This document shows, piece after piece, positions 8,501 through 14,271 of a stretch of DNA of 14,877 nt. The notes beneath the pieces are model-generated. The model was not told the DNA's origin and did not search any database. It saw only the letters and a list, made by a program, of their open reading frames with translations. Numbering within the stretch: the stretch's first letter is position 1; the number at the start of each line of letters is the position of its first letter. The stretch comes from Gammaproteobacteria bacterium (GTDB taxonomy: Bacteria > Pseudomonadota > Gammaproteobacteria > Porifericomitales > Porifericomitaceae), in assembly GCA_028817255.1 (NCBI GenBank), contig JAPPQA010000115.1, positions 1 to 14,877 of the forward strand. Reading direction: 5' to 3'. The translations under genes and the position numbers were made by a program.

Positions 8501-8807
8501 CCAGTTCCAGGGCGCAGTTCAGAGCCGTCTGCCCTCCCATGGTGGGCAACAGGGCATGCGGCCGCTCCAACTCGACGATCCGGGCCAAGACCTGCGGGCA
8601 TAGCGGCTCGATGTAGGTGGCATCGGCCACTTCCGGGTCCGTCATGATAGTGGCGGGGTTGGAGTTGACCAGGATCACCCGGTAGCCTTCCTGGCGCAGG
8701 GCGCAGCAGGCCTGGGTGCCGGAATAGTCGAACTCGCAGGCCTGGCCGATAACGATAGGGCCGGCGCCGATAACCAGCACGGACTCGATGTCGGTGCGCC
8801 TGGGCAT
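5544..8807 (-). CDS. carB: Carbamoyl-phosphate synthase, large subunit
   Basis: CarB uses ammonia delivered by CarA, bicarbonate and two ATP to make carbamoyl phosphate for pyrimidines and arginine. It has 1087 residues; E. coli has 1073. Order: carboxyphosphate ATP-grasp half (about 1-400), oligomerisation domain (about 401-555), carbamoyl-phosphate ATP-grasp half (about 556-935) and the allosteric domain (about 936-1075). Metal and ATP ligands Glu299, Asn301, Glu841 and Asn843 keep E. coli numbering, as do allosteric-site residues Lys993, Asn1015, Thr1017 and Tyr1040, so UMP, IMP and ornithine control is plausible. The start MPRRTDIESVLVIGAGP matches E. coli. There is no recognisable Shine-Dalgarno sequence; a GC-rich hairpin (8820-8834) lies 12 nt before the ATG. 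The C-terminus carries about 14 extra residues that contain the greA ribosome binding site. Confidence 0.98.
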   Translation of the reverse strand: MPRRTDIESVLVIGAGPIVIGQACEFDYSGTQACCALRQEGYRVILVNSNPATIMTDPEVADATYIEPLCPQVLARIVELERPHALLPTMGGQTALNCALELDRLGVLKRHGVRMIGASREAIAKAENRALFRQAMLRVGLAMPVSRIVSDMEQARQARDEIGYPVIARPSFTLGGSGGGVACNHEEFSELCEHGLRVSPSGEVLLEQPVLGWKEYELEVVRDCRDNCIVVCSIENVDPMGLHTGDSITVAPAQTLTDKEYQRMRDAAVAVLREIGVDTGGANVQFAVNPEDGTLLVIEMNPRVSRSSSLASKATGFPIARVAAKLAVGYTLDELANEITAGATPASFEPVIDYVVTKMPRFDFEKFPQADDRLTTQMKSVGEAMAIGRSFQESLHKALRSLETGMTGLDEQGAGGEAASPDRIRQELRIPRSRRLWYVADAFRQGMSVQQVHECARIDPWFLEQIRDLVQEERQTRDAGLEGLSPERLRLLKRKGFSDARLARLLETEEAQIRSRRHEAGLFPVYKRVDSCAAEFPTTTAYLYSCYEQECEANPGFRRKKIAILGGGPNRIGQGLEFDYCCVQAALALREEGHEAIMVNCNPETVSTDYDISDRLYFEPLTLEDVLEIGRRERPDGIIVQYGGQTPLRLARALERAGMHIVGTSPDSIDLAEDRDRFQHLIRQLGLRQPSNRAARSAEDALRHAGEIGFPLVVRPSYVLGGRAMEIVYSRQDLEEYLHTAFLQSGQFPVLLDRFLEDAIEVDVDAVADGRDVFIGGIMEHIEQAGVHSGDSACCLPAHSLGSEIQRQLADQVRRLAEALRVVGLVNVQFAVRGGDIYVLEVNPRASRTIPFVSKATGVRLARVAVRCMMGATLRDQGLSGSVSPSYFSVKEAVFPFDKLPGVDPLLGPEMKSTGEAMGVGKDFGEALYKAQQAVHKNIPRDGWAFLSVRDADKAAACRIGAELVAIGFQLCATRGTAAALRRSGLECRAVNKVQEGRPHIVDMLKNGEIAFIVNTTQGKQAIADSYAIRRTALLRGVFYMTTIAGAQAAAQAIRCGDSFRVACLQELHRTPVPRPADIDRVRQEER
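5552..5557 (-). promoter_or_regulatory. greA ribosome binding site inside carB
   Basis: AGGAGG on the minus strand lies 4 nt before the greA ATG and within the last codons of carB, where it is read as part of the residues QEE. This supports both the greA start and coupling to carB translation. Confidence 0.7.
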
Positions 8808-8842
8808 CTAATGACCGGCGGCGGCGCGCCCGCCCTGGAGGG

Positions 8843-9961
8843 TCACTGGGCGCCTTCCTGCATCAAGGCGGTGAAGCGCTGGAACAAGGGGCGGGCATCG
8901 TGGGGGCCGGGACTGGCCTCCGGGTGCCCCTGGAAACCGAATGCGGGCGCCTCCGTATGTCGCACCCCCTGCAGGCTGCCGTCGAACAGCGAGCGGTGGG
9001 TGGGAGAGAGAGTGGACGGCAATGTGGCCTCGTCCACGGCAAAGCCGTGGTTCTGACTGGTGATCAGGACCCGGCCGGTCGCCAGTTCCTGCACCGGGTG
9101 ATTGGCGCCGTGGTGGCCGAACTTCATCTTTACCGTCCTGGCGCCGGCGGCAAGCGCCAGCAGCTGGCACCCCAGGCAAATGCCGAACAGCGGCACGCGG
9201 GCCGCCAGCAATTCCCGCACCGTTTCGATCGCGTCCTTGCAGGCCGCCGGGTCGCCGGGCCCATTGGACAGGAACACGCCCTGCGGCGCCTGGGCAACGA
9301 CCTCGCGCGCCGGCGTGGCGGCCGGCACGACCGTAACCCGGCAGCCCGCCGCCGCCAATCGGTGCAAAATATTGCTCTTGATCCCGTAGTCGTAGGCGAT
9401 CACGCGCCAACCCCCGGGCGGCGCCCCGGCGGCCGCCTCCCCTTCCGGCTCCCGCTCGCGGCGGCCGGCGGCGCTTACCTCGCCGACCAGATCGCTGCCC
9501 TCGAGGGCGGTCGCCTGGCGGGCGGCGGCGACCGCCTGCCGGACATCCGCGCCGGCGCCAGTCACAATGCACCCCCGCATCGCCCCGCGCTCGCGCAACA
9601 GGCGCGTCAGGCAGCGGGTGTCCACCTCCGCGATCCCCACCACGCCGTGGCGCCGCAGATAGTCCGGCAGGGACTCGCGGCTGCGCCAGTTGCTGGGCTG
9701 CGCGGTCAGCGCCCGCACCACCAGCCCCCGTACATGAACGCGGGCAGATTCCTCGTCCTCCCGATTGGTCCCCACATTGCCGATGTGCGGCTGCGTGAAG
9801 GTGACGATCTGACCGTGGTAAGAGGGGTCCGTGATGATCTCCTGGTATCCGGTCGCCGCCGTGTTGAAAACCACTTCGCCCTCGGCACGGCCCGAGGCGC
9901 CGATGCCTCGCCCGGGGAAAACACTGCCGTCTTCGAGCGCCAGGATCGCCTGCGTCGTCAT
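8843..9961 (-). CDS. carA: Carbamoyl-phosphate synthase, small (glutaminase) subunit
   Basis: CarA hydrolyses glutamine and channels ammonia to CarB. With the ATG at 9961 it has 372 residues (E. coli 382). The N-terminal CPSase domain (about 1-180) shows VFNTAATGYQEIITDPSY (31-48). The C-terminal class I glutamine amidotransferase domain has SNGPGDP (232-238), the nucleophile Cys262 in GICLGCQ (259-265), and FQGHPEASPGPHD (343-355) with His346 and Glu348 completing the triad. Cys265 replaces a histidine found in E. coli (GICLGHQ). The frame stays open far upstream, but the ATG at 9961 begins the recognisable protein and has GGAGGGAG just before it. A Gly/Arg/Glu-rich linker (about 160-185) separates the domains. 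carB follows after 35 bp. Confidence 0.97.
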   Translation of the reverse strand: MTTQAILALEDGSVFPGRGIGASGRAEGEVVFNTAATGYQEIITDPSYHGQIVTFTQPHIGNVGTNREDEESARVHVRGLVVRALTAQPSNWRSRESLPDYLRRHGVVGIAEVDTRCLTRLLRERGAMRGCIVTGAGADVRQAVAAARQATALEGSDLVGEVSAAGRREREPEGEAAAGAPPGGWRVIAYDYGIKSNILHRLAAAGCRVTVVPAATPAREVVAQAPQGVFLSNGPGDPAACKDAIETVRELLAARVPLFGICLGCQLLALAAGARTVKMKFGHHGANHPVQELATGRVLITSQNHGFAVDEATLPSTLSPTHRSLFDGSLQGVRHTEAPAFGFQGHPEASPGPHDARPLFQRFTALMQEGAQ

Positions 9962-10029
9962 TGCTCCCTCCCGGAAAGGCGCACGGACCGCAGCCCGGGA
10001 ATGCGGGCGCCCCGGGGACGGCCGTGCAA
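9962..10029 (-). other. GC-rich dapB-carA gap with inverted repeats
   Basis: This 68-bp gap holds the carA Shine-Dalgarno region and a nested set of repeats: GCACGG (9981-9986) pairs with CCGTGC (10022-10027), and the CCCGGG and CCCCGGGG blocks between them can also pair. The carA leader RNA is therefore probably structured. I see no leader peptide, arginine-box or clear promoter. Regulation by this structure is inference. Confidence 0.35.
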
Positions 10030-10869
10030 TTAGCTCTGCCCCGCCGCCGCGAGGTGGCGGGGCAATCCCAACACGTCGCGCATATCGTAGAGTCCCGGCG
10101 GACGGGCAACCACCCAGCGGGCGGCGCGCACGGCCCCGTCCGCGAAGATCTCCCGGCTCTCGGCGCGGTGGCCGATCTCCACCCGCTCGCCGGGCAGGCC
10201 GAACAGCACCGTATGCTCCCCGACCGCAGAGCCGATACGGAGCGAAGCATACCCGATACTGCCGGGGTCGCGCCCGCCCGGGCCGCTTCTGCCGTACACC
10301 GCACAGGATTCGTGGCGCCGCCCCAGCGCCTCGCATACGATCCGGCCCATCTGCAGCGCAGTGCCGGAGGGCGCATCCCGCTTGCCGGAGTGGTGAGTCT
10401 CCACGATCTCAATCTCGGCCCGGTCTCCCAGGACCCGCGCCGCGGTCTCGAGCAGGCCGAAACAAAGGTTGACCCCGACGCTCATATTGGGAGCGAACAC
10501 GACGGCAACCCGCTCGGCGGCGGCGGCGACCGCAGCCCGCTGCCGTTCCTCCAGGCCCGTCGTCCCGATCACCATGCGCACCCCCGCCTCCCGGCACCGG
10601 TCGGCAACGGCGCCAGTCCCCTCCGGTTGACTGAAATCAATCAGGACATCCGGGCGACTCTCAGGAAAATGCAGGGAGTCGGCAATGCGCAGGCCCAGCG
10701 TGTCGCCACCGGACCATTCGCCGGCATCTTTGCCAAGATGCGGCGAACCGGGACGCTCCGTCGCCGCTACGACCCGCGTCCCCGGCGCGCGCCGGCAGGC
10801 CGCGATGACAGCGCGCCCCATGCGCCCCGCCGCGCCGCTGACGGCCACTCGCATCTCCCCGCCAGACAT
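10030..10869 (-). CDS. dapB: 4-hydroxy-tetrahydrodipicolinate reductase
   Basis: DapB reduces the DapA product with NAD(P)H to tetrahydrodipicolinate, the substrate of DapD at the other end of this window. It has 279 residues (E. coli 273). The nucleotide-binding loop SGAAGRMGRAV (11-21) is followed by DFSQPEGT (78-85), GTTGL (102-106), FAPNMSVGVN (125-134) and the catalytic block ETHHSGKRDAPSGTAL (157-172), with His159, His160 and Lys163 at E. coli numbering. The ATG lies 4 bp after the dnaJ stop, so dapB is probably co-transcribed with the chaperone genes. A second ATG five codons in has its purine-rich stretch directly against it, so the first is preferred. Confidence 0.97.
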   Translation of the reverse strand: MSGGEMRVAVSGAAGRMGRAVIAACRRAPGTRVVAATERPGSPHLGKDAGEWSGGDTLGLRIADSLHFPESRPDVLIDFSQPEGTGAVADRCREAGVRMVIGTTGLEERQRAAVAAAAERVAVVFAPNMSVGVNLCFGLLETAARVLGDRAEIEIVETHHSGKRDAPSGTALQMGRIVCEALGRRHESCAVYGRSGPGGRDPGSIGYASLRIGSAVGEHTVLFGLPGERVEIGHRAESREIFADGAVRAARWVVARPPGLYDMRDVLGLPRHLAAAGQS

Positions 10870-10873
10870 GGTC

Positions 10874-12001
10874 TTATCCGCCCGCGTCCCTGAAGAATCC
10901 CTTGATGCGGTCCAGCCACTTGGAGCGGATCGGGCTATGACGCTTCTTCGTCGTTTGCTCCTCCAGTTCCCGCAGCAGTTCCTTTTGCCGGCGCGTCAGG
11001 TTGACGGGAGTCTCGACATGGACCTCGCAGTGCAGATCGCCGGGGCGCGCGGAGCGGGAAGAGCGGCTGATTCCCTTGCCCCGCAGCCGGTAAACGCATC
11101 CCGACTGCGTGCCGGCCTTGACCTGCAACATGACCCGGCCATCCAGAGTGGGCACCTCCACTTGGCCGCTCAGGGCGGCCGTGGCGACGCTGATGGGGAC
11201 GCTGCAATACAGGTCGGCCCCCTTGCGCCGGAATACCGGGTGCGGCTTGAGCCGAATCTTGATGTACAGATCGCCGGGCGGGCCGCCGTACTCCCCGGCT
11301 TCGCCGGCGTTGGCAAGCCGCACCTGGTCGGCCTCGTCCACTCCCGCCGGTATCCGCACGGACATGGATTTCTCCTCCCGCACCCGGGCGGCGCCGCGAC
11401 AGGCGGCACAGGGGTCGGAGATCACGCGGCCGCGGCCGCGACAATCCGGACAGGTCTGCTGCAGCGAAAAAAAGCCCTGCTGCATGCGCACCTGGCCGTT
11501 GCCGCCGCAGGTGGCGCAGAGGGTCGGACTGCTGCCGGGACGGGCGCCGCTGCCGCCGCACTGCCGGCAATGAACCAGCCGCGGGACGCGCAATTGCAGG
11601 GCCGTGCCCCTGGCCGCTTCCTCCAGGCCAATCTCCACTTCGTAGCGCAGATCCGCCCCGCGATAGCCTTGTTGCGCCCCCCTCGCCCTGCGGCGCCCGC
11701 CGCCCAGGAAGTCGGAAAAAATATCCTCGAAGATGTCGTTGACGTTGCCGGTAAAACCGGCAGGACCGCCGCCCGCCGCCGCCCCGGCGTGACCGAAATG
11801 GTCGTAGTTTTTTCTCTTGTCCGCATCGGAGAGGACCTCGTAGGCCTCCTTGACATCCTTGAAACGCTCCTCCGCCTGACGGTCCCCGGGGTTGCGGTCC
11901 GGATGGCATTTCATCGCCTGTCGGCGATAGGCCTTCTTGATCTCGCCCGCGCTGGCGTCGCGGGAGACCTGGAGCACCTCATAGTAATCGCGGTTGGACA
12001 T
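10874..12001 (-). CDS. dnaJ: Chaperone protein DnaJ (Hsp40)
   Basis: DnaJ delivers unfolded clients to DnaK and stimulates its ATPase. Length is 375 residues (E. coli 376). The J-domain (1-70) has the HPD motif at 33-35. A short Gly/Phe region (about 70-102) contains the DIFEDIFSDFLG segment. The zinc-finger domain has four cysteine pairs at 145/148, 162/165, 184/187 and 198/201. The last repeat reads CAACRGAA, lacking the final glycine of CxxCxGxG, but all eight zinc-binding cysteines are present. The C-terminal substrate-binding and dimerisation regions (about 215-375) follow. The ATG has only a weak ribosome binding site; translation may depend on dnaK read-through or the structured gap before it. 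Confidence 0.98.
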   Translation of the reverse strand: MSNRDYYEVLQVSRDASAGEIKKAYRRQAMKCHPDRNPGDRQAEERFKDVKEAYEVLSDADKRKNYDHFGHAGAAAGGGPAGFTGNVNDIFEDIFSDFLGGGRRRARGAQQGYRGADLRYEVEIGLEEAARGTALQLRVPRLVHCRQCGGSGARPGSSPTLCATCGGNGQVRMQQGFFSLQQTCPDCRGRGRVISDPCAACRGAARVREEKSMSVRIPAGVDEADQVRLANAGEAGEYGGPPGDLYIKIRLKPHPVFRRKGADLYCSVPISVATAALSGQVEVPTLDGRVMLQVKAGTQSGCVYRLRGKGISRSSRSARPGDLHCEVHVETPVNLTRRQKELLRELEEQTTKKRHSPIRSKWLDRIKGFFRDAGG

Positions 12002-12066
12002 ATTCGAAACCCGACCCGCCGGGCGGTCTGCCAGGAGCGGCTACCGCGTCCGCCGTCGGAGAGCCG

Positions 12067-12096
12067 CCGCGGCTTGCCGCGGGAAGGGAAGCCGCG
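12067..12096 (-). promoter_or_regulatory. Alternative hairpins in the dnaK-dnaJ gap
   Basis: CGCGGCTT (12068-12075) and AAGCCGCG (12089-12096) form a perfect 8-bp stem with a 13-nt loop, starting 6 nt after the dnaK stop. CCGCGG at 12067-12072 and 12077-12082 form a competing 6-bp stem with a 4-nt loop. The two cannot coexist. No T-run follows on the minus strand, so termination is unlikely; mRNA processing, 3'-end stabilisation or dnaJ translation control are possible. The remainder of the 101-bp gap (12002-12066) shows no gene. Confidence 0.4.
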
Positions 12097-12102
12097 ATGC
12101 CC

Positions 12103-14115
12103 TCACTCCCGCTTATCCTCTCGATCCTCCTTGCCGTCGTCGTCCGCGATCTCGTCGAAATCGGCATCCTGAACCCGCGCGCCGTTGCCGCCGCCATCCG
12201 TCGCGCGCCTCTCGGAGGAGGCGGAGGCGTCGTCCGCCCCGGGACTCTTCGTTTCCTGGGCTTCCTGGGCTTCCTGGGCTTCCTGGGCCTCCCGGGCCGC
12301 TTCCGACGACGACGCCTGCATCAATTTCTGCGCGATCTCGGCCAGCTTGCGGCAACTCTCCGCGAGGGCCTCCTTGTCGTCGCCCTGCATCTTCTCCTCT
12401 ACCTCGCGCAACGCCGCCTTGGCTTCCTCCTGCAGGGCGGAATCCGCCTTCTCGCCCGCCTCCTGCAGCGAACGGCGCACCGTGTGGCACAAAGTGTCCG
12501 CATGGTTGCGGGCCTCCACCAACTCGCGCAGGACCTGGTCCTCCTTGGCATGGGTCTCGGCGTCCTCGACCATCCTCTTGATGTCGCCCTCCGAGAGGCC
12601 GCTGGATGCCTGGATGGAAATGCGCTCCTCCTTGCCGCTGCCCTTATCCTTGGCGGAAACGTGGAGGATGCCGCTGGCATCCATATCGAAAGTCACTTCG
12701 ATCTGGGGCACGCCCCGCGGGGCCGGGCGAATACCGCTCAGATTGAAGCTTTGCAGAGACTTGTTGTCGCTGACCCGCTCCCGCTCGCCCCGCAGGACAT
12801 GCACCGTGACCGTGTTCTGGTTGTCTTCCGCGGTCGTGAAGATCTGCTGCTTCCTGGTGGGAATCGTGGTGTTCTTCTCGATCAGCTTGGTCATCACCCC
12901 GCCCAGGGTCTCTATGCCCAGAGACAGGGGAGTCACGTCCAGCAGCAACAGATCCTTGACGTCGCCGCCCAATACGCCGGCCTGGATGGCCGCGCCCACG
13001 GCGACGGCCTCGTCCGGATTCACGTCCTTGCGAGGCTCGCGGCCGAAAAACTCCTGCACCTTTTTCTGTACCAGCGGCATGCGCGTCTGGCCGCCGACCA
13101 GGATCACTTCGTCTATTTCCGAGGCCGCCACGCCCGCGTCCTTGAGCACGGTGCGGCAGGGCTCGATCGTGCGCTCGACCAGTTCTTCCAGCAGGGACTC
13201 CAGCTTGGCGCGCGTCAAACGGATGTTCATGTGCTTGGGCCCGCCGGCGTCCGCGGTAATGTAGGGCAGATTGATGTCGGTCTGCTGGCTCGAGGACAAT
13301 TCGACCTTCGCCTTTTCCGCGGCTTCCTTGAGGCGCTGCAATGCCAGGGAATCGTTGTGCAAATCAATGCCCTGATCCTTCTTGAACTCCCGGCACAGGT
13401 AATCAATGAGCCGCAGGTCGAAATCCTCGCCCCCGAGGAAGGTGTCGCCGTTGATGGCCTGCACCTCGAACTGGCGCTCGCCCTCCACCTCGGCAATCTC
13501 GATGATCGAGATGTCGAAAGTGCCGCCGCCCAGATCGTACACCGCGATCCTGGCGTCGCCGCGGCGCCGGTCCATGCCGTAGGCGATGGCGGCGGCGGTA
13601 GGCTCGCTGACGACCCGCTTGACGTCCAGGCCGGCGATGCGGCCGGCATCCCGGGTCGCCTGGCGCTGCGAGTCGCTGAAATAGGCGGGGACGGTGATCA
13701 CCGCCTCCTTGACCGGCTGGCCCAGGTAATCCTCCGCGGTTTGCTTCATCTTCATCAGCACCCGGGCCGAAATCTCCGGCGGGGCCATTTTTTTGCCCTT
13801 GACGCCGACCCATGCATCGCCGTTGTCCGCGGCCACGATGTCATAGGGCACGATCTTGATGTCCTTTTGCACCTCCTCCTCTTCGTAGCGGCGCCCGATC
13901 AAGCGCTTGACGGCAAACAGCGTATGCTTCGGGTTGGTCACCGCCTGCCGCTTCGCCGCCTGCCCTACCAACACCTCCGAGTCATCGGTGAAGGCCACGA
14001 TGGAAGGCGTAGTCCTGGCGCCTTCGCTGTTCTCGATGACCTTGGCACGCTCCCCCTCCAGCACCGCGACGCAGGAATTCGTCGTACCCAGATCAATGCC
14101 TATAATCTTGCTCAT
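12103..14115 (-). CDS. dnaK: Chaperone protein DnaK (Hsp70)
   Basis: DnaK binds exposed hydrophobic peptides in an ATP-driven cycle with DnaJ and GrpE. It has 670 residues (E. coli 638). The ATPase domain (about 1-385) has GIDLGTTNS (6-14), Lys70, Glu171 and DLGGGTFD (194-201) with Thr199, all at E. coli numbers, and VILVGGQTRMP (337-347). The linker VKDLLLLDV (386-394) leads to the substrate domain (about 395-505) and helical lid (about 506-605). The extra length is in the tail: repeated AQE triplets (610-621), a low-complexity stretch, the conserved DADFDEI (650-656) and 14 further charged residues after that motif, which is usually nearly terminal. The ATG has AGGAG (14122-14126) 6 nt upstream and a sigma-32 like promoter in the gap before it. 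Confidence 0.99.
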   Translation of the reverse strand: MSKIIGIDLGTTNSCVAVLEGERAKVIENSEGARTTPSIVAFTDDSEVLVGQAAKRQAVTNPKHTLFAVKRLIGRRYEEEEVQKDIKIVPYDIVAADNGDAWVGVKGKKMAPPEISARVLMKMKQTAEDYLGQPVKEAVITVPAYFSDSQRQATRDAGRIAGLDVKRVVSEPTAAAIAYGMDRRRGDARIAVYDLGGGTFDISIIEIAEVEGERQFEVQAINGDTFLGGEDFDLRLIDYLCREFKKDQGIDLHNDSLALQRLKEAAEKAKVELSSSQQTDINLPYITADAGGPKHMNIRLTRAKLESLLEELVERTIEPCRTVLKDAGVAASEIDEVILVGGQTRMPLVQKKVQEFFGREPRKDVNPDEAVAVGAAIQAGVLGGDVKDLLLLDVTPLSLGIETLGGVMTKLIEKNTTIPTRKQQIFTTAEDNQNTVTVHVLRGERERVSDNKSLQSFNLSGIRPAPRGVPQIEVTFDMDASGILHVSAKDKGSGKEERISIQASSGLSEGDIKRMVEDAETHAKEDQVLRELVEARNHADTLCHTVRRSLQEAGEKADSALQEEAKAALREVEEKMQGDDKEALAESCRKLAEIAQKLMQASSSEAAREAQEAQEAQEAQETKSPGADDASASSERRATDGGGNGARVQDADFDEIADDDGKEDREDKRE
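12253..12297 (-). repeat. 9-bp tandem repeat in the dnaK 3' end
   Basis: Four perfect copies of TTCCTGGGC (plus strand, 12253-12288) are followed by a degenerate fifth (12289-12297). On the coding strand this is GCCCAGGAA repeated, read as Ala-Gln-Glu in the DnaK tail. The unit is a multiple of three, so copy-number change keeps the frame. Confidence 0.9.
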
Positions 14116-14121
14116 TCGCTA

Positions 14122-14126
14122 CTCCT
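14122..14126 (-). promoter_or_regulatory. dnaK ribosome binding site
   Basis: AGGAG on the minus strand, 6 nt before the ATG at 14115. It lies about 24 nt downstream of the G-tract repeat. Confidence 0.7.
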
Positions 14127-14146
14127 ATTCAACAATCCACATGTCC

Positions 14147-14176
14147 GATCCCGATCCCGATCCCGATCCCGGGCCC
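14147..14176 (-). repeat. Hexamer repeat with five G3 tracts in the dnaK leader
   Basis: Four perfect plus-strand GATCCC hexamers (14147-14170) run into GGGCCC (14171-14176). On the transcribed-sense minus strand this gives five GGG tracts (complements of CCC at 14150, 14156, 14162, 14168 and 14174), each separated by 3 nt. That fits the G3N3 G-quadruplex pattern. A (GCC)4 run (14177-14188) adjoins it. The nearest tract is 34 nt from the dnaK ATG. The repeat is seen; folding is inference. Confidence 0.8.
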
Positions 14177-14219
14177 GCCGCCGCCGCCAACCGCGCCCGG
14201 CGCTTGTCTCCGGTATCCC

Positions 14220-14248
14220 ATATGGGGGCGGCAACGACGGATTGCAAG
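14220..14248 (-). promoter_or_regulatory. Probable sigma-32 (RpoH) promoter for dnaK
   Basis: On the minus strand CTTGCAA (14248-14242) matches the heat-shock -35 CTTGAAA at 6 of 7 positions. After 14 bp comes CCCCATAT (14227-14220), a full match to the -10 consensus CCCCATnT. Spacing is within the known range. Transcription would start near 14212, giving a leader of about 97 nt that includes the G-tract repeat. The element lies just after the grpE stop, so dnaK would have a promoter in addition to any upstream of grpE. CCCATATGGG (14217-14226) is also a perfect palindrome. Confidence 0.6.
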
Positions 14249-14271
14249 GCGCGCCGGGGGATCAGCGCGCC
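14248..14271 (-). other. Inverted repeat at the grpE stop
   Basis: GGCGCGC (14248-14254) and GCGCGCC (14265-14271) form a 7-bp stem around a 10-nt loop that contains the grpE TGA. No T-run follows on the minus strand, so this is not a standard terminator. One base is shared with the proposed -35 box. It may protect the grpE mRNA end or reduce read-through; both are inference. Confidence 0.3.

Noticed and set aside
5601..8603. A 1000-codon open frame on the plus strand opposite carB, with similar long frames opposite ftsH (2342-4402) and dnaK (12097-14316)
   Set aside because: Long antisense frames are expected opposite GC-rich genes with strong third-position GC bias. The translations are His/Gln/Arg-rich, show no recognised domain, and the opposite strand holds unmistakable conserved proteins.
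8808..10412. A 534-codon minus-strand frame across carA, and the 125-codon upstream extension of the carA frame to 10336
   Set aside because: The first is a shadow of carA and dapB. The second reads through the dapB 3' end; the conserved CarA N-terminus begins at the ATG at 9961 with its own ribosome binding site.
14116..14261. A CIRCE operator (HrcA site) before dnaK
   Set aside because: The TTAGCACTC-N9-GAGTGCTAA pattern is absent on both strands of the gap.
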